Source: Zantedeschia hybrid cultivar
Taxonomy: Eukaryota; Streptophyta; Magnoliopsida; Alismatales; Araceae
Length of the DNA: 64,000 nucleotides
Assembly (NCBI GenBank): GCA_030544215.1
Contig: JARZZO010000014.1
Location: 16,898,234-16,962,233, forward strand
Reading direction: 5' to 3'
In this document: positions 22,901 to 32,668 of the stretch, in pieces
Numbering within the stretch: the first letter of the stretch is position 1
Layout: the number at the start of each line of letters is the position of its first letter
Notes under the pieces: generated by a model
The model's database searches: none
Told to the model about the DNA's origin: nothing
Seen by the model: the letters and a program-made list of their open reading frames with translations, nothing else
Made by a program: the position numbers and the translations under genes

Positions 22901-25060
22901 ATGCTTATTTTTTATAATGGGAATGTTAAAATTGATCGTCAAGATCGGACGGTGTAAATTAAAACTCCGAAGATAGGTGCAACTCTAAAGGATCTATTTA
23001 AATATTTAAAAATTATTGATAAATTTTATTATCTTTTTAAATATGAAGAAGAAGATTTTGAAGAAGAGCTCCGTGACTCATTTGATCCATTCACATATAT
23101 ATATATATATATATAGAGGGAGAGAGAGATTGATTGATTGATTAAGTGGCACAGTTTTTATTTTGTCACCAATAACAAGAAAATTCTTTTATAAAAGTGG
23201 CGTCATTTTATTTTGTCACCGATGACAATGCACTTCTTCTATGTGTATGGTCAATCATTGAGGAATTACTTGATTTCATTATGTTCTACACAAAGGTCTT
23301 TGCTCTGTGTCTCACTTTCTTGACTGATAGGCTCTGTGCGAGGAGTTGACAAGGAAGGCAGCTGAGTTGTCGCTGGAGAACGAGAACATGAAAACGGTAA
23401 GTGTCACAGATGTCTCATATTTCCCTTCGTGCGTTTCAATATGTGAAGATCGTGCTTTTCAATATGTAAGACATTCCTTTTTGAGTTAAATGGCATTTCA
23501 AGATGGCGAAACGCTTTTTTAAAAAAAAATGGCACCATGAAATTCCGATTTTAACATGCATATAAGTTACTGCCAGCATTTTTTTTATTTGTCATGATAA
23601 TGTGACTTCTTTCCTTGGTGCTTTTTTGTTAGAATGCTCTTATATAAAAAAAAAGACAAAATTTAAAAGTGTTTAATAAATGGTGCCTATCTATTCATAA
23701 TCTTAAGATTTTGAGTTGAATGGTTTAATAACTTTGGCATCAAAGTCCATAGTTGCAAATCGAGTCACACATCTTTTATTTGTGATCTACGTGACAAAAT
23801 TTAAAATTGGCCTGCACGTGAAAAGACGTGTTAGAATAATCTTATATCGAAAAAATGACAAAATTTAAAAGTATTTAGTAAATGATGTCTACTCTATTCA
23901 TTATCTTAAGGTTTTGAGTTGGATGTCTATCATGTGATCAACAGGAAAGAGACGAGATTATGAAAGAGTACTTGTCACTGAGAGACAGAAACATGGAATT
24001 AAAAGAGCAGGTAAGTATTAACTGCATGGTATCGAAGATGTTAGGTCATCCAAGTCAAAATTTTAGGGTATTGAGTTAGATGGTCAAGTAGCTTCTATAG
24101 TCATTTAAGGTGGGCTAACCTGTTTGCCATTATGTACGTGAGAGAATGTTAGAATAGTCTTACATCAAGTGAATATTATAATAAATTATGTTAAAAGAGT
24201 AGAGTCACCTTCACTTGATCTCTTCCGGTTTTGAGTTGGATGATCTAATAATTTCAATACATAATTTATTAGTCAAGCATCTTAATCACTATTTTATGTG
24301 GACGATGGGGAGTTGGATGTATGTGCTTGTGAAGATTTCATGCTTCACACAGGTGGCGGAGGGCTCCGCCATCAAGTGTGAGGTCAAGGAAGATCCACCA
24401 TGTACAACTTCCTGGCAAACAGAGTCACTGGCATCTTCTTCACCCGTGCCTGTTGTGCCTCCATTTCTGCAGTTCTCGTTGTCTCTTAGTCTGAAACCTT
24501 CAGACTCCGTACATTCTGGCTCTCGAGGCGCATGCATATACCAGGAGCAAGGGGTCTGTGATCTGCCGAGGCCAGGCTTCTTGGTGGCGCAATGCCCATG
24601 GTTTTGGCCAACTTCTTACCAACCTGCGCCGCGTTCTGTGTACAACACTGGAGGCGAAGGTCACAGCAGCGTAGGTGAGCACCCGATGGTTAGGATGCGT
24701 GACTTGGCCTCATCTTCGAGAATAGAGGATTTTGCAGAGGGGGAGAATAGCTCTAAATGCATGGAAGCCGTCTCCAAGGAAACTGAGGATGCAACTGTCG
24801 ACACAAACGTTCCCAAACCGTCACGAACAGCAGCAGCACAGACGTCAGAGGCACAGGGCGGTGCACCTTTCCCCTCATGTCCGCCTGGTGGTGGGAATGA
24901 ACTGGGTGCTGTGACGCCCCTTGTAGAGCTGCAGGGGAGTCTGCAGCATCCCAGAAGGAAAGTCGTGCAGTCGTCGGCAGCAGCCGAAGCAAGGAGGAGG
25001 AGGAAAGAACTAACCAAACTAAGGCATCTCCATGCTTGGCGGGGCAGAGCTTGTCGATGA
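11099..25060 (+). CDS. bZIP transcription factor, multi-exon, with N-x7-I basic region and LxLxL motif
   Basis: Exons by GT/AG signals, all phase 0: 11099-11428, possibly 18644-18730, 18851-18928, 23331-23396, 23945-24010, 24353-25060 (TGA); about 444 residues if the weak exon is real. Exon 1 is GC-rich with a good ATG context (GGCAATGGCG), an acidic/Ala stretch (EMDAALALADFAQ) and a basic patch (SKRTR). Exon 18851 encodes the bZIP basic region, RRLRRVLANRESARQTILKR. The two 66-bp exons encode 22-residue leucine-zipper segments (ALCEELTRKAAELSLENENM and ERDEIMKEYLSLRDRNMELK). The last exon is Ser/Pro-rich with FSLSLSLKP, an LxLxL EAR-type repression motif. The invariant Arg seven residues after the basic-region Asn is Ile here. 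Resemblance to the AtbZIP62-like (group J) factors is from memory and uncertain. It is expected to act as a nuclear DNA-binding dimer. Intron 1 is 7.4 kb and filled with transposons. Confidence 0.85.
11850..11945 (+). repeat. Short tandem repeat in bZIP intron 1
   Basis: The phrase ATTATGAGAACAATNATYTAG recurs about three times with a period of roughly 35 bases (TATGAGAACAATTAT, TATGAGAACAATGAC, TATGAGAACAATTAT). 11430-12240 otherwise shows only ordinary intron sequence. Confidence 0.55.
12580..15676 (+). pseudogene. Decayed Ty3/gypsy chromovirus pol with chromodomain
   Basis: Fragments in changing frames with many stops spell out gypsy pol in order: pre-RT linker (DLQLISARELEHDIAES, 12590), RT (VPVLLVPKKDDTWKMCVDS 12925, FSKIDLNSGYY 13075, VYFDDILMY 13267), RNase H (about 13600-14040), integrase zinc/catalytic region (MEYWFFCPSMKHDV 14313, IIVVVDRVFKMAHFIP 14512), integrase C-terminus, and a plant chromodomain (QCYLVCWRGRPSIEDTWITR, about 15447-15506). 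Gag and protease are not recognised; 12250-12500 is Pro-rich and may be the end of gag. The chromodomain style resembles Tekay/Del-type chromoviruses (inference). It lies inside bZIP intron 1, same strand as the gene. Confidence 0.85.
15665..17093 (+). repeat. Long LTR of the gypsy remnant, followed by a PBS-like site
   Basis: The sequence starts TGTCAAGAGTGACCC directly after the pol frame and a short purine run, as a 3' LTR should. About 1.43 kb later, AGGTGTCAGAGC (17094-17105) resembles the TGGTATCAGAGC primer-binding site with two changes, which marks the LTR's right end. The middle (16000-16640) is GC-rich. No matching LTR was found upstream of pol. The right boundary is inferred from the PBS only. 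Confidence 0.55.
17475..17617 (+). mobile_element. Short SINE with a perfect 14-bp target duplication
   Basis: 143 bp starting GGGCTGACCTTAGGGCAG, with a clear Pol III B box GGTTCGAACTT at 17525-17535 and an A-rich tail (17597-17617). It is flanked by perfect direct repeats CAATATTTTGAACT at 17461-17474 and 17618-17631. It sits in bZIP intron 1. The A box is not clear, so the head may be truncated. Confidence 0.75.
17826..18456 (-). mobile_element. Non-autonomous element, family 3, copy 2 (inverted)
   Basis: The reverse complement follows 10041-10640 nearly throughout. It starts CATGTAAATGGTCCC and contains TTTATGTATTTGTTTC; its far end reads CCTTTTACGTCCC. It is non-coding and lies in bZIP intron 1. 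Confidence 0.55.
18644..18730 (+). CDS. Candidate additional bZIP exon (29 codons)
   Basis: After the acceptor CTGCACTTGCAG at 18632-18643, an open phase-0 segment of 87 bases encodes an acidic/polar linker (QTKEAEDHRQKEGG...), and it ends at a weak donor GCG|GTGTGC. It keeps frame between exon 1 (ends 11428) and the basic-region exon (starts 18851). Linkers of this character precede the basic region in related factors. The donor is poor, so the exon may be longer, shorter or absent; an RNA read across it would settle this. Confidence 0.4.
19281..19591. mobile_element. MITE-like element, copy 2 (ACTTTGTTTG ends)
   Basis: It has the same inverted ends as 175-507 (CTCACTTTGTTTGTGGAATA ... TTATTCTGCAAACAAAGTGA), and its last ~150 bp are closely similar to that copy (AATACCTCTTATTCTGG, AGAAATCCCCAGAACC). 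It is non-coding and lies in the 4.4-kb bZIP intron between the basic-region exon and the first zipper exon. Confidence 0.65.
19882..19935 (+). repeat. (TA)n and (GA)n microsatellite
   Basis: A run of TA repeats to about 19915, followed by GA repeats. It borders the left edge of the AT-rich repeat block at 19937-23094. 19596-19880 between the MITE and this run holds an inverted pair GGAATACGGCC/GGCCGTATTCC and no gene. Confidence 0.8.
19937..23094. repeat. Array of short AT-rich elements bordered by TA microsatellites (Micron-like)
   Basis: About six related units of roughly 400-500 bp lie side by side. Unit borders carry small palindromes such as GCATCTAATTTAGATGC (19956), ACATCTAAGTTAGATGC (20361), GCATCTACATTAGATGC (20838) and TCATCTAAGTTAGATGA (22646). 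Outer and some inner ends read GATCAAATGAG / CTCATTTGATC next to (TA)n runs at 19882, 22594 and 23095-23114. The inside repeats phrases like GGATTTTAATTTTCA and TTAAGGATGCACTTGATTGGA. It is non-coding. MITEs that sit in TA microsatellites are known in rice as Micron; assignment to that group is inference. The whole block lies inside a bZIP intron. Confidence 0.6.
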
Positions 25061-25484
25061 GCTGTAACATGCGCAAACTAATTAAGGTAAATGTCGGAGA
25101 GAGTTAAAGATCAGGGGAAGTCGCAACCCAACAGTTGAAGATGAGAGGTAACATTTGCGTACGTAGCAGCAGCTCATGTTGTGTTATTTTGTTTCTTTTG
25201 AAGGAAGACGTCTGTGAAAAGAGCAGCAAGGTAAATGTCGGAATTTAATGGCGTACATGTTCTCGTGTTTCTGATTTGTTCTTGTGGCAACGTGGGACGT
25301 TGTTGCCAGAATGCTCTATTCTCCCGAAGCGACCTCGATGAGTCGCGTTCTTCTCGCAGAAATCTTCCGCAGGAACAGTGACTGCGGTGTCGCAACAGGG
25401 GTATGGCTCGCTCCCGGATTCCACTTCGCTGCTCTCGCTCTTCTTTAAATTGCATGCTTGCTTGGAAATGGGGAAAGTAATTTG
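25061..25484 (+). other. 3' flank / probable 3' UTR of the bZIP gene
   Basis: This non-coding stretch follows the TGA at 25058-25060. Two near-identical words (AAGGTAAATGTCGGA at 25086 and 25230) are noted. There is no clear AATAAA before the satellite begins; AATAAAGTGAAA appears only at its edge. Confidence 0.4.
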
Positions 25485-26515
25485 ATTCAGTGAATAAAGT
25501 GAAAGAAATGTCCGGACTGTGGGACTCGACCTGGTGGTGAGGTCGGCTGAATCATTTCTCGGCAATTTGATTTAAGTGAGCTCAACCTCACGGTGAGACC
25601 GAGTCTCATAGTTGGAGGCATTTTTCACTTTACCCTTTTCGCCTTTTATGGAGAGAATAAAGTGAAAAAAATGCACTTGACTGTGGGATTCGACCTCATG
25701 GTGAGGCCGAACTCACTGAATCATTTATCGGAAAGCAATTTGATTCAATGAGTCAGTGAGGTCGAGTCCTCCAATCAAAGATACTTTTCACTTTACCTTT
25801 TTCGACTGTGGGACTCGATCTTACAGTGAGGTCGAGTTCACTGAATCATTTTTAGGAAATCAATTTGATTCAGTTAGCTCGATCTTACGGTGAGGTCAAG
25901 TCCCCCAATCAAAGGCATTTTTCGCTTAACCTTTTCCCCTTTTTATGGAGAATGTAAAGTGAAAAAATGTTCCTGTTTGTGGGACTCGACATCATGGTGA
26001 GGTCGAGTTCATTGAATTATTTTTCAAAAAGCAATTTGATTCAGTGAGCTCGACTTCAAGGTGAGTCTTACAGTCGGAGGCATTTTTCACTTTACCTTTT
26101 CCGTTTTTTATGGAGAGAGTAAAGTAAAAAAATATCTTTGATTGTGGGACACGATCTCACGGTGAGGTCGAGCTCATTGAATCATTTCTCGGAAAGCAAT
26201 TTGATTCAATGAGCTCGACCTCACGTTGAGGTCGAGTCCCACAATCAAAGATATTCTTCACTTACCCTTTCCGCCTTTTATGGAGAGAGTAATGTGAAAA
26301 AATGACATGAATGTGGGACTTGACCTCACCGTGAGGTCGAGCTCACTGAATCATTTCTCGAAAAATAATTTGATTAAGTGAGCTTGACCTCACGATGAGG
26401 TCGAGTCCCACAGTCAGAGGTATTTTTTTCACTTTACTCTTTCCATAAAGTGAAAAATGCCTTTGACCGTAGGACTGGACCTCATGGTAAGGTCGAACAC
26501 ACTGAATCATTTCTC
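25485..26515. repeat. Satellite-like tandem array of about seven units, each itself a large palindrome
   Basis: Units recur at roughly 160-170 bp (unit marks GTGGGACTCGAC-like at about 25519, 25682, 25807, 25979, 26143, 26312, 26468). Each unit reads AAAGTGAAAAAATG, then ACTGTGGGACTCGACCTCA, CGGTGAGGTCGAG, CAATTTGATTCA, then the same words inverted, back to CATTTTTCACTTTA, and is joined by CCTTTTATGGAGAGAGTAA. Within a unit, the near-palindrome GACCTCACGGTGAGGTC occurs twice. A transcript would fold into a chain of long hairpins. It starts about 425 bp after the bZIP stop codon. Confidence 0.85.
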
Positions 26516-27497
26516 TTTTTTAAAATCCTCTCCTCTCTACATTGGTAGAGTTGAGTCCAACTTTGCATTTAGGGGATAAATTGTGGTTGTTCGCATGTCA
26601 TGTGATTTGATTTTATGGTGATTACAGTTATAATATTTAAAGACATTACAAAAATTAGATTTATATTTTATTTTTGTCTTCTATGAGATTATGTTAATAA
26701 TTTTAGGATCAATATAAATTTTATTTTCTCATAATATTTCAATGCGACATTCAGTGAATTTAATAATTTAGGATCAAAGAAATCAGAAGACCCCATTCAG
26801 GAACACCTTATAATTATGAGAATAACTTATTACACGGTCGGGAGCAATTACGTTATTTGGCGGTGCAGTCAATTTTTTTTTTTTCCCATTCTTGAAATCT
26901 TTTTTGAAACCCCCTATCACGATCAGGAGTATTCTACTGGCCGTTTAGGGTCGATTTTCAATTTTTCATCTTTTTTCGACTCGTCTTATTCAAGTTCAGA
27001 TTATACGATTGAGTCAGACACCGTGGAGGTTTAAAAAAGAAAAAAAAAAGTTGGCTATACCATTAGGAGGAGTAATTGTCCTTCGCGGTGCAGCAAGTTA
27101 TTCTCTATAGTTATTGGCTGTGGTTTAGACCCTTGGTTGGACAGGATCCCTAGAGTTGGACATTGCTGGCCATTGAGGAGGTAGTCTTCTATCATAAACC
27201 AAATCTGAAAGAAAATAAAAACCTCAAAATTTTGCCAGAAACCGTATTGTGAAAGGAGGATCTTTTCCTCTCTCTTCGCCTGCACCTGGGTCACCTGATT
27301 TTCTTATCATTTGCAGAGTTCAGCAACATAGGCTGATGTCAAAAGGCAACCAACATAAAGCCGCCCTTGATTTGCACAACAAGATGATCAATTGATATGA
27401 AGGATGAATACCACTGAAAATAAACAAGGCTCCGCTTGGTAACCCGACAGTCTTACCTCGGCTATCATGTTATCTACAATAGAATTATTAAAGTATA
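26516..27497. other. Intergenic DNA, no gene seen
   Basis: AT-rich with short random frames. No repeat partner was recognised in the window. Confidence 0.3.
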
Positions 27498-27820
27498 TGT
27501 TGGCTATTGGTCCATAGTGGCTTTGGATAATTAGTCTTATATTGGTTTCTAAATTATGGTTCCAGTACATATAAATCTGTGCCTCTGAATCTCAACACCG
27601 CGGTTTTGAGATTTCATCTTGGTATCAGAGCATTGATCCTGGGCTTGACCTCTTTCGCCTCTCCTTTCATTTCCACGGCCCATGGTGGCCGTGAGGGGGA
27701 GTGTTGACTATTGGCCCATAGTGGCTTTAGATAATTAGTCCTATATTGGTTTCTAAATTATGGTTCCAGTGCATATAAATCTGTGCCTCTGAATCCCAAC
27801 ACCGCGGTTTTGGGATTTCA
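27498..27820 (+). mobile_element. Complete TRIM (terminal-repeat retrotransposon in miniature)
   Basis: Two 119-bp LTRs (27498-27616 and 27702-27820), TGTTGRCTATTGG...GATTTCA, differ at a handful of positions. Three bases after the first LTR lies a perfect primer-binding site TGGTATCAGAGC (27620-27631). A purine tract GTGAGGGGGAG (27691-27701) abuts the second LTR. The internal part is only 85 bp and has no coding capacity, which is the definition of a TRIM. The flanking five bases (GTATA/TACAA) do not match, so the target duplication is worn or lost. Confidence 0.88.
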
Positions 27821-28500
27821 TACAAAATTTTTGGCTTAGATTAATTTTAATATACATATATATCAAATATAGTGCAAACTTCTTGATAGTTTAACATCTG
27901 CAAGAACTTCCTAAAGTTTTTGGTACAACCTCTAGTATGTTATTCACAGTCTCACACACAGAATTATAAAAAGCGTGTCAAAATTTTGAAACCAACTTAA
28001 AATTTAATGTGCATATATAAATATCACTTATTTCAATTTTTTGACAATTTCAAAAAGAAATTCATACAACATGCCCCTGCGGCCCATGGCCATGACTAGG
28101 ATGTATAATAAATTGATGCTATAAATTATTCGGAAGGCCCATGGCCATGACTAATGCTAGTGTGCTCGTTGGCAACTTTGTGTTAGATAAATCCGAAACG
28201 CAATCAAAGTGCATCGCATGTTTCCGTATTCCGTTTAAACCTTTTTCTTACCGTTACCCACTTACCAGCTGCATGGCCGCATGGCAGATCGAGATAGATA
28301 TCGTGAACCGAGCGTTGCTGTTGTGGTAGATGCACTCACACCATCTACTAGTGTGCGTGTGCTCTCGTTTTCTTTGCACCAGCAAGGCAGCAATGGCATC
28401 CATCTCTCTCTCTCTCTCGCACGCATCATGCATGCTTCTGTATGTTTGTGAGTATCATGTGAGTGGGTGTGCTGCATTGTGCCGGCAGTAGCTCGCTCTC
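27821..28500. other. Upstream region of root-cap copy A
   Basis: AT-rich up to about 28130, then mixed, with a (TC)n run at 28403-28418. No gene is seen. The phrase GGCCCATGGCCATGACTA occurs twice (about 28081 and 28137). Confidence 0.35.
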
Positions 28501-28514
28501 TTCCCCGGCCGTGC

Positions 28515-28523
28515 TATATAAGG
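28515..28523 (+). promoter_or_regulatory. TATA box of root-cap copy A
   Basis: CTATATAAGG lies about 85 bp before the ATG at 28603. Copies B (CTATAAGAA, 37494-37502) and C (- strand CTATAAGAG, 50322-50330) have a TATA at a similar distance, which supports it. Confidence 0.75.
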
Positions 28524-28602
28524 GACGGGGCGAGACCAGTAGAGAAGCATCACCATCGATCGTCGCTGATCAAGCACAAGATATAGTAGAAGGTGGCAAG
28601 CA

Positions 28603-31600
28603 ATGGTGTACTCCACCGGCACCAGCTGCGTCGCCAAAGTCTTCCTCCCCCCCGTTATCCTCTGCCTGGCGGTGGCGGCGTCCGCACAATTCGACATCCT
28701 GGCCGCGCCCATCCGGTCCCCGCCGCCTCCCCCGGGAGGCCCTACAGCCCCTCTGGGAGGCCGCCGCGTCGTAAAGTGCACCCGGAAGGAGTTCAACCAA
28801 TCCAGATGCTACCAGGTAAAGGCGCTGTGCCCCCTCCGGTGCCGCACCAGCTGTTTCATGGACTGCACCCTCTGCAAGCCCGTCTGCAGTAAGTGGATCT
28901 GTCGCCAGTACTCCATGCCCTCTCCTTTGCAAGTATGAATTAGTGGTGCAATCTGCATTGGAAATCGGATCCTCTAAATACAGCTACTCGATCCCTGTAT
29001 TGAGGAGATTTTTGCAAAAAAAAAAAAAAGAATCAAGAGACTCTCCCCCATACTTTTTCAGCTCAGCAGGAGGAATTTTTTTAAAAAAATTGTCCCCCTC
29101 TCTCATACTGTACTGGTGAAACTCAGTCAGTAATTGCACGGAGGGGATCCCATTTCATCTATGGCTGCGTTTGGGAACTCCATGAAAGTCTTTTTAAATG
29201 ACTTTTCATCCTCAAAAAATTAGTTATATAAAAAGTGGATGTGTTTAGTAAGTTTATTAATTTTACTTCTCTTTTGCGATAATTTTTTTTTTGCTTCTGT
29301 ACAGAGTAATTTTTGTACAGTGACTTCTTCCTTAGTAAAAGAGGCTGATCTCTCTCTCTCTCTCTCCAACGAATCTCTTTCTCTTTCTCTCTCTTCCAAC
29401 TAATCTTCTCTATGGCAGCACCAATGAACAAGAATTTTTCATTCTTTTCTTATCTGAACTAGAACGTTTCATTCCTTTTTCTATTTAGTTCATATAGTAT
29501 GATTATAACTATTTATTTATATAATGTTGTTATGCATTATTATGTATAAAATTTATATTAATTATTTAGTTTGATAATTATGTTAATATATCATATTCTT
29601 TATTTATATATTTTTATTTATGTGAAAAATAAATATATCATTATATTTTAATTTATGATTTGATTGACAATATATTTATTATATATTAAAAATAAGGCAA
29701 ATATTTAAATATTTAAGATATAATATTTTAATAAAAACTTACTAAGAAGTCCTTCCAAATTAGGTTCATTTTCTATTCTCAAACTTCTTTCACTTCTATG
29801 ATAAGAAATACTTCTATTTTAAATCACTTGTACCTGAAGTCACTTCAAAAAGAAGATGGTGAAGGAGGGAGGGGGTCCGATTAGCGGAGCTGATAGGCAA
29901 TGCCCTCTTATTAGTCTTACATGTCACTTACGGTAACACGGACTTAAATGGTCGGACTTGGGTAGACCGGCCCATGGCCCACCCTAACTCAGATCAACTT
30001 GCATTATTTTGGGTTGGCCCAAAGTGTTCAAAATAGATTTAGACCAAATTTCGATTAGTATAAATCAAATTAGAACTGGATTTCAGCTGGCCAAATTAAG
30101 TAGTCCATGTTCTAGTAGTAGGTCATCTCTAACAGGCTATAAACAAGAATAACAGAAAGAAAATTTTCGAGTGACACGTTCCAAAGCAAATAGTATTGTC
30201 ATTTTAAAAAATTGGATTTAGTCCAACCCTATCCACTTAAATTTATTGTTTGAATTTGGATCGAGTTAGGCCATGGTAATTTGAGCTAAACATCTGTTGA
30301 ACTAAATTTGAGTTGGGCTATTTTCAAATTGGGTCAGTCCAGATTATTACATGACCCAACTCACCCAACTCATCATTTTGAATTTGGATTTAGTTAATGT
30401 TATGACAATTTGAATTAACCATGGAGAGAGCTGAACTTAGGCTAGATTATTGTTAATTTTGGCAAATCCAAATTACTATTGGACTCCCTCACTAGGGTGA
30501 CTAGGGAACCCCCACCCAAACTTAGAATCCAAATTCTCTAAGTGTAAGTGCGAATGGTACTTGTAGCGGTCGAAAATTGGTCGAATTGCTGTGGCCGTCC
30601 AATCGAAGATTCCGGCTACTCAATATAATTTATTTGATATTAGAAACGCTAAGAGTAGAGCCTGCAAGAGGAAGAATAGAAACGTCAAGGGGCCCTTCGG
30701 TCTGGTGGGGAGCGAAATCCTCCGATGTCTAAGTTAGGTTCTAAAAGATGAGAGTTTGGTTGGGATTTGTCGTGTTCAGAAAAACATATCTTATTCTGGA
30801 GAGGATCCAGAGATTATAATGTCTTCTCTCTCGAGGCGTCCTGGGTACGATTTTTTTTGGAGTAGCGATTTGCCCACGATCAGATCCCCATGATCAAGGA
30901 AGATCGTGAGATATTGGGCAAGCTAGAACTTTCTTATAACTGTCTGGAATGGATCTTGTGGCCCTGCCATAAGTGGATGGTTAAGTCCGTAAGACCCGTC
31001 TGACGGTGAGGATATGTGATGAGTTGCCCTTAAAGGAGACCTTGCCGAGACCCTGTGAGAGATTTCAGGAGTGAAAGATGGGTTTCATGCTAGGAGATCT
31101 AGAATCCTGAGCCGATGAGCTCAAAATTCGGCCTCTATTATGCAGGCCAAAGCTTTGAGTGCCGTCTGGTCCTTTACGTTGTCTCCAGAGGGCCAAGAAC
31201 CTTTGGGCCTGCGTACTTGATTGGTGAAATTGAGTTCGTCAGTACTTAATAAGTGCAAAGAGAGATAAATTTTTGAAAAAAAAATTCACATGAAACTTTT
31301 TCCAATTTCTAAGTGGTGTTTTCTTGAAAAGTCCCTCTCCATCTTTACCCAATTCCCTCCTCACCCGCACTTGCCGAAACCGGACTCCCAAACTTCTATC
31401 ATCATCATCATGAGCTATATGGGACACGACAGGAAGTCGAGAATTCAAAAAAGCTTTATTAGTTACCCACGTCTTCTCCAATCTGTTGATATCCTCAGGC
31501 TTCAAGCTTTCACCACTATGGATTCAGAAAATGACGTTACAGGCGCATGATGTTATCAGTAACTTTATAACTTCCTTTTAAAACAACAGCTGCACTTAGA

Positions 31601-32523
31601 GGATTTGATTCTTCAAACTTGCGACATGTGTGTGATTCATATGTTGAGAGCTAATCTTTGTGTTCTCTCCTCTTCCTCACTGTTTTGCAACTGTAAATGT
31701 TACATATGAAGCCTGCGACCGGCCGGGGGCGGTGTGCCAGGACCCCCGCTTCATCGGCGGCGACGGCATCACCTTCTACTTCCACGGCCAGAGGGACCGC
31801 GACTTCTGCCTCGTCACCGACCGCGACCTCCACATCCACGGCCACTTCATCGGAAAGCGCGTCGCCGGCGACAAGCGCGACTTCACCTGGGTGCAGTCCC
31901 TGGGTGTCCTCTTCCAGGGCCACCGCCTCCTCATCGGCGCCCGGAGGACCGCCGCCTGGGACGACGCCGTCGACCGCCTCGAGCTCGCCTTCAACGGAGA
32001 GCCCATCACGCTCCCCCCCACCGAGGGCGCCAAATGGCAGACTGATCAGGCGCCGCAAGTATCCGTCACGAGGACGCGATACGCCAATGGCGTCTCGGTG
32101 GAGGCCCCCGGGAAGTTCACCATCACCGCGGTGGTGTTACCGATCACCAAGGAGGACTCGAGGCTGCACGGCTACAACATCACCGACGACGACTGCTTCG
32201 CTCACCTGGACCTGCAGTTCAAGTTCTACGGGCTTAGCGACGACGTGGAAGGGGCACTGGGGCGGACGTACCGTAAGGACTACACCAGCAGGGTCAGGGT
32301 GGGGCTGCCCACGCCTGTGCTCGGCGGCGAGCAGGAATTCGCCACCTCGCACATCTTCTCTACCGACTGCGCCGCCTCCCGCTTCCGTGCCGGCAACAAC
32401 GCCGCCGCAACAACTGCTGTTAATGGTGACGGGTTGCAGAAGGTCGGTGCCAGCGGGGAGCATGCGAGCGTGCAGTGCAACGGCGGGGGCGCCAGTGGAC
32501 GTGGGGTGGTCTGCACCAGGTAG
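28603..32523 (+). CDS. Root-cap/LEA-related secreted Cys-rich protein, copy A
   Basis: Two exons: 28603-28888 (donor TGCA|GTAAGT) and 31712-32523 (acceptor ATATGAAG|CC), phase 1, 365 residues. Exon 1 gives a signal peptide (hydrophobic VFLPPVILCLAVAASAQ), a Pro-rich spacer (RSPPPPPGGPTAP) and a Cys-rich block (CTRKEFNQSRCYQVKALC...CKPVC). Exon 2 begins CDRPGAVCQDPRFIGGDG and contains the conserved body (GITFYFHGQRDRDFCLV, DFTWVQSLGVLF) and the C-terminal root-cap segment (DDDCFAHLDLQFKFYGL, TDCAASRF), matching PF06830-type plant root-cap proteins. These are taken to be secreted to the wall or apoplast; the biochemical role is not known. The C-terminus is longer and more Gly/Ala-rich than in copy C. 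The intron is 2.8 kb against 158 bp in copy C. The acceptor was chosen because it gives the same phase and the same Cys position as copy C. Confidence 0.87.
28889..31711 (+). other. Large intron of root-cap copy A
   Basis: 2823 bp starting GTAAGT. An AT-rich stretch at 29163-29850, starting GGCTGCGTTTGGGAACTCC and containing (TC)n at 29348-29366, is probably a worn MITE. 29930-30480 repeats words such as GGATTTAGT/TTGAATTTGGAT and TGGCCCAA. 30550-31220 is less AT-rich, unidentified, and possibly a retroelement scrap. No coding gene is seen inside. Confidence 0.5.
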
Positions 32524-32668
32524 ATGCAGTCACCACTGTGGGATACGACTGCCGCATGCTACTACTATACTGACTTCGGGGGAGTCACAGGAACTGAAAT
32601 GAGTGTTACTTCGTTAAATAAAAGAGAACTTGGAGGCACGTACAAGAAGGAAGAAATCTATGCTGCCC

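Noticed and set aside
24215..24352. 5' part of the frame that continues into the last bZIP exon
   Set aside because: It precedes the acceptor ACACAG at 24347-24352 and has intron-like composition; the zipper exon joins in phase at 24353.
31290..31550. 86-codon frame upstream of root-cap exon 2
   Set aside because: It lies in the intron of copy A, resembles no protein, and has no supporting signals.
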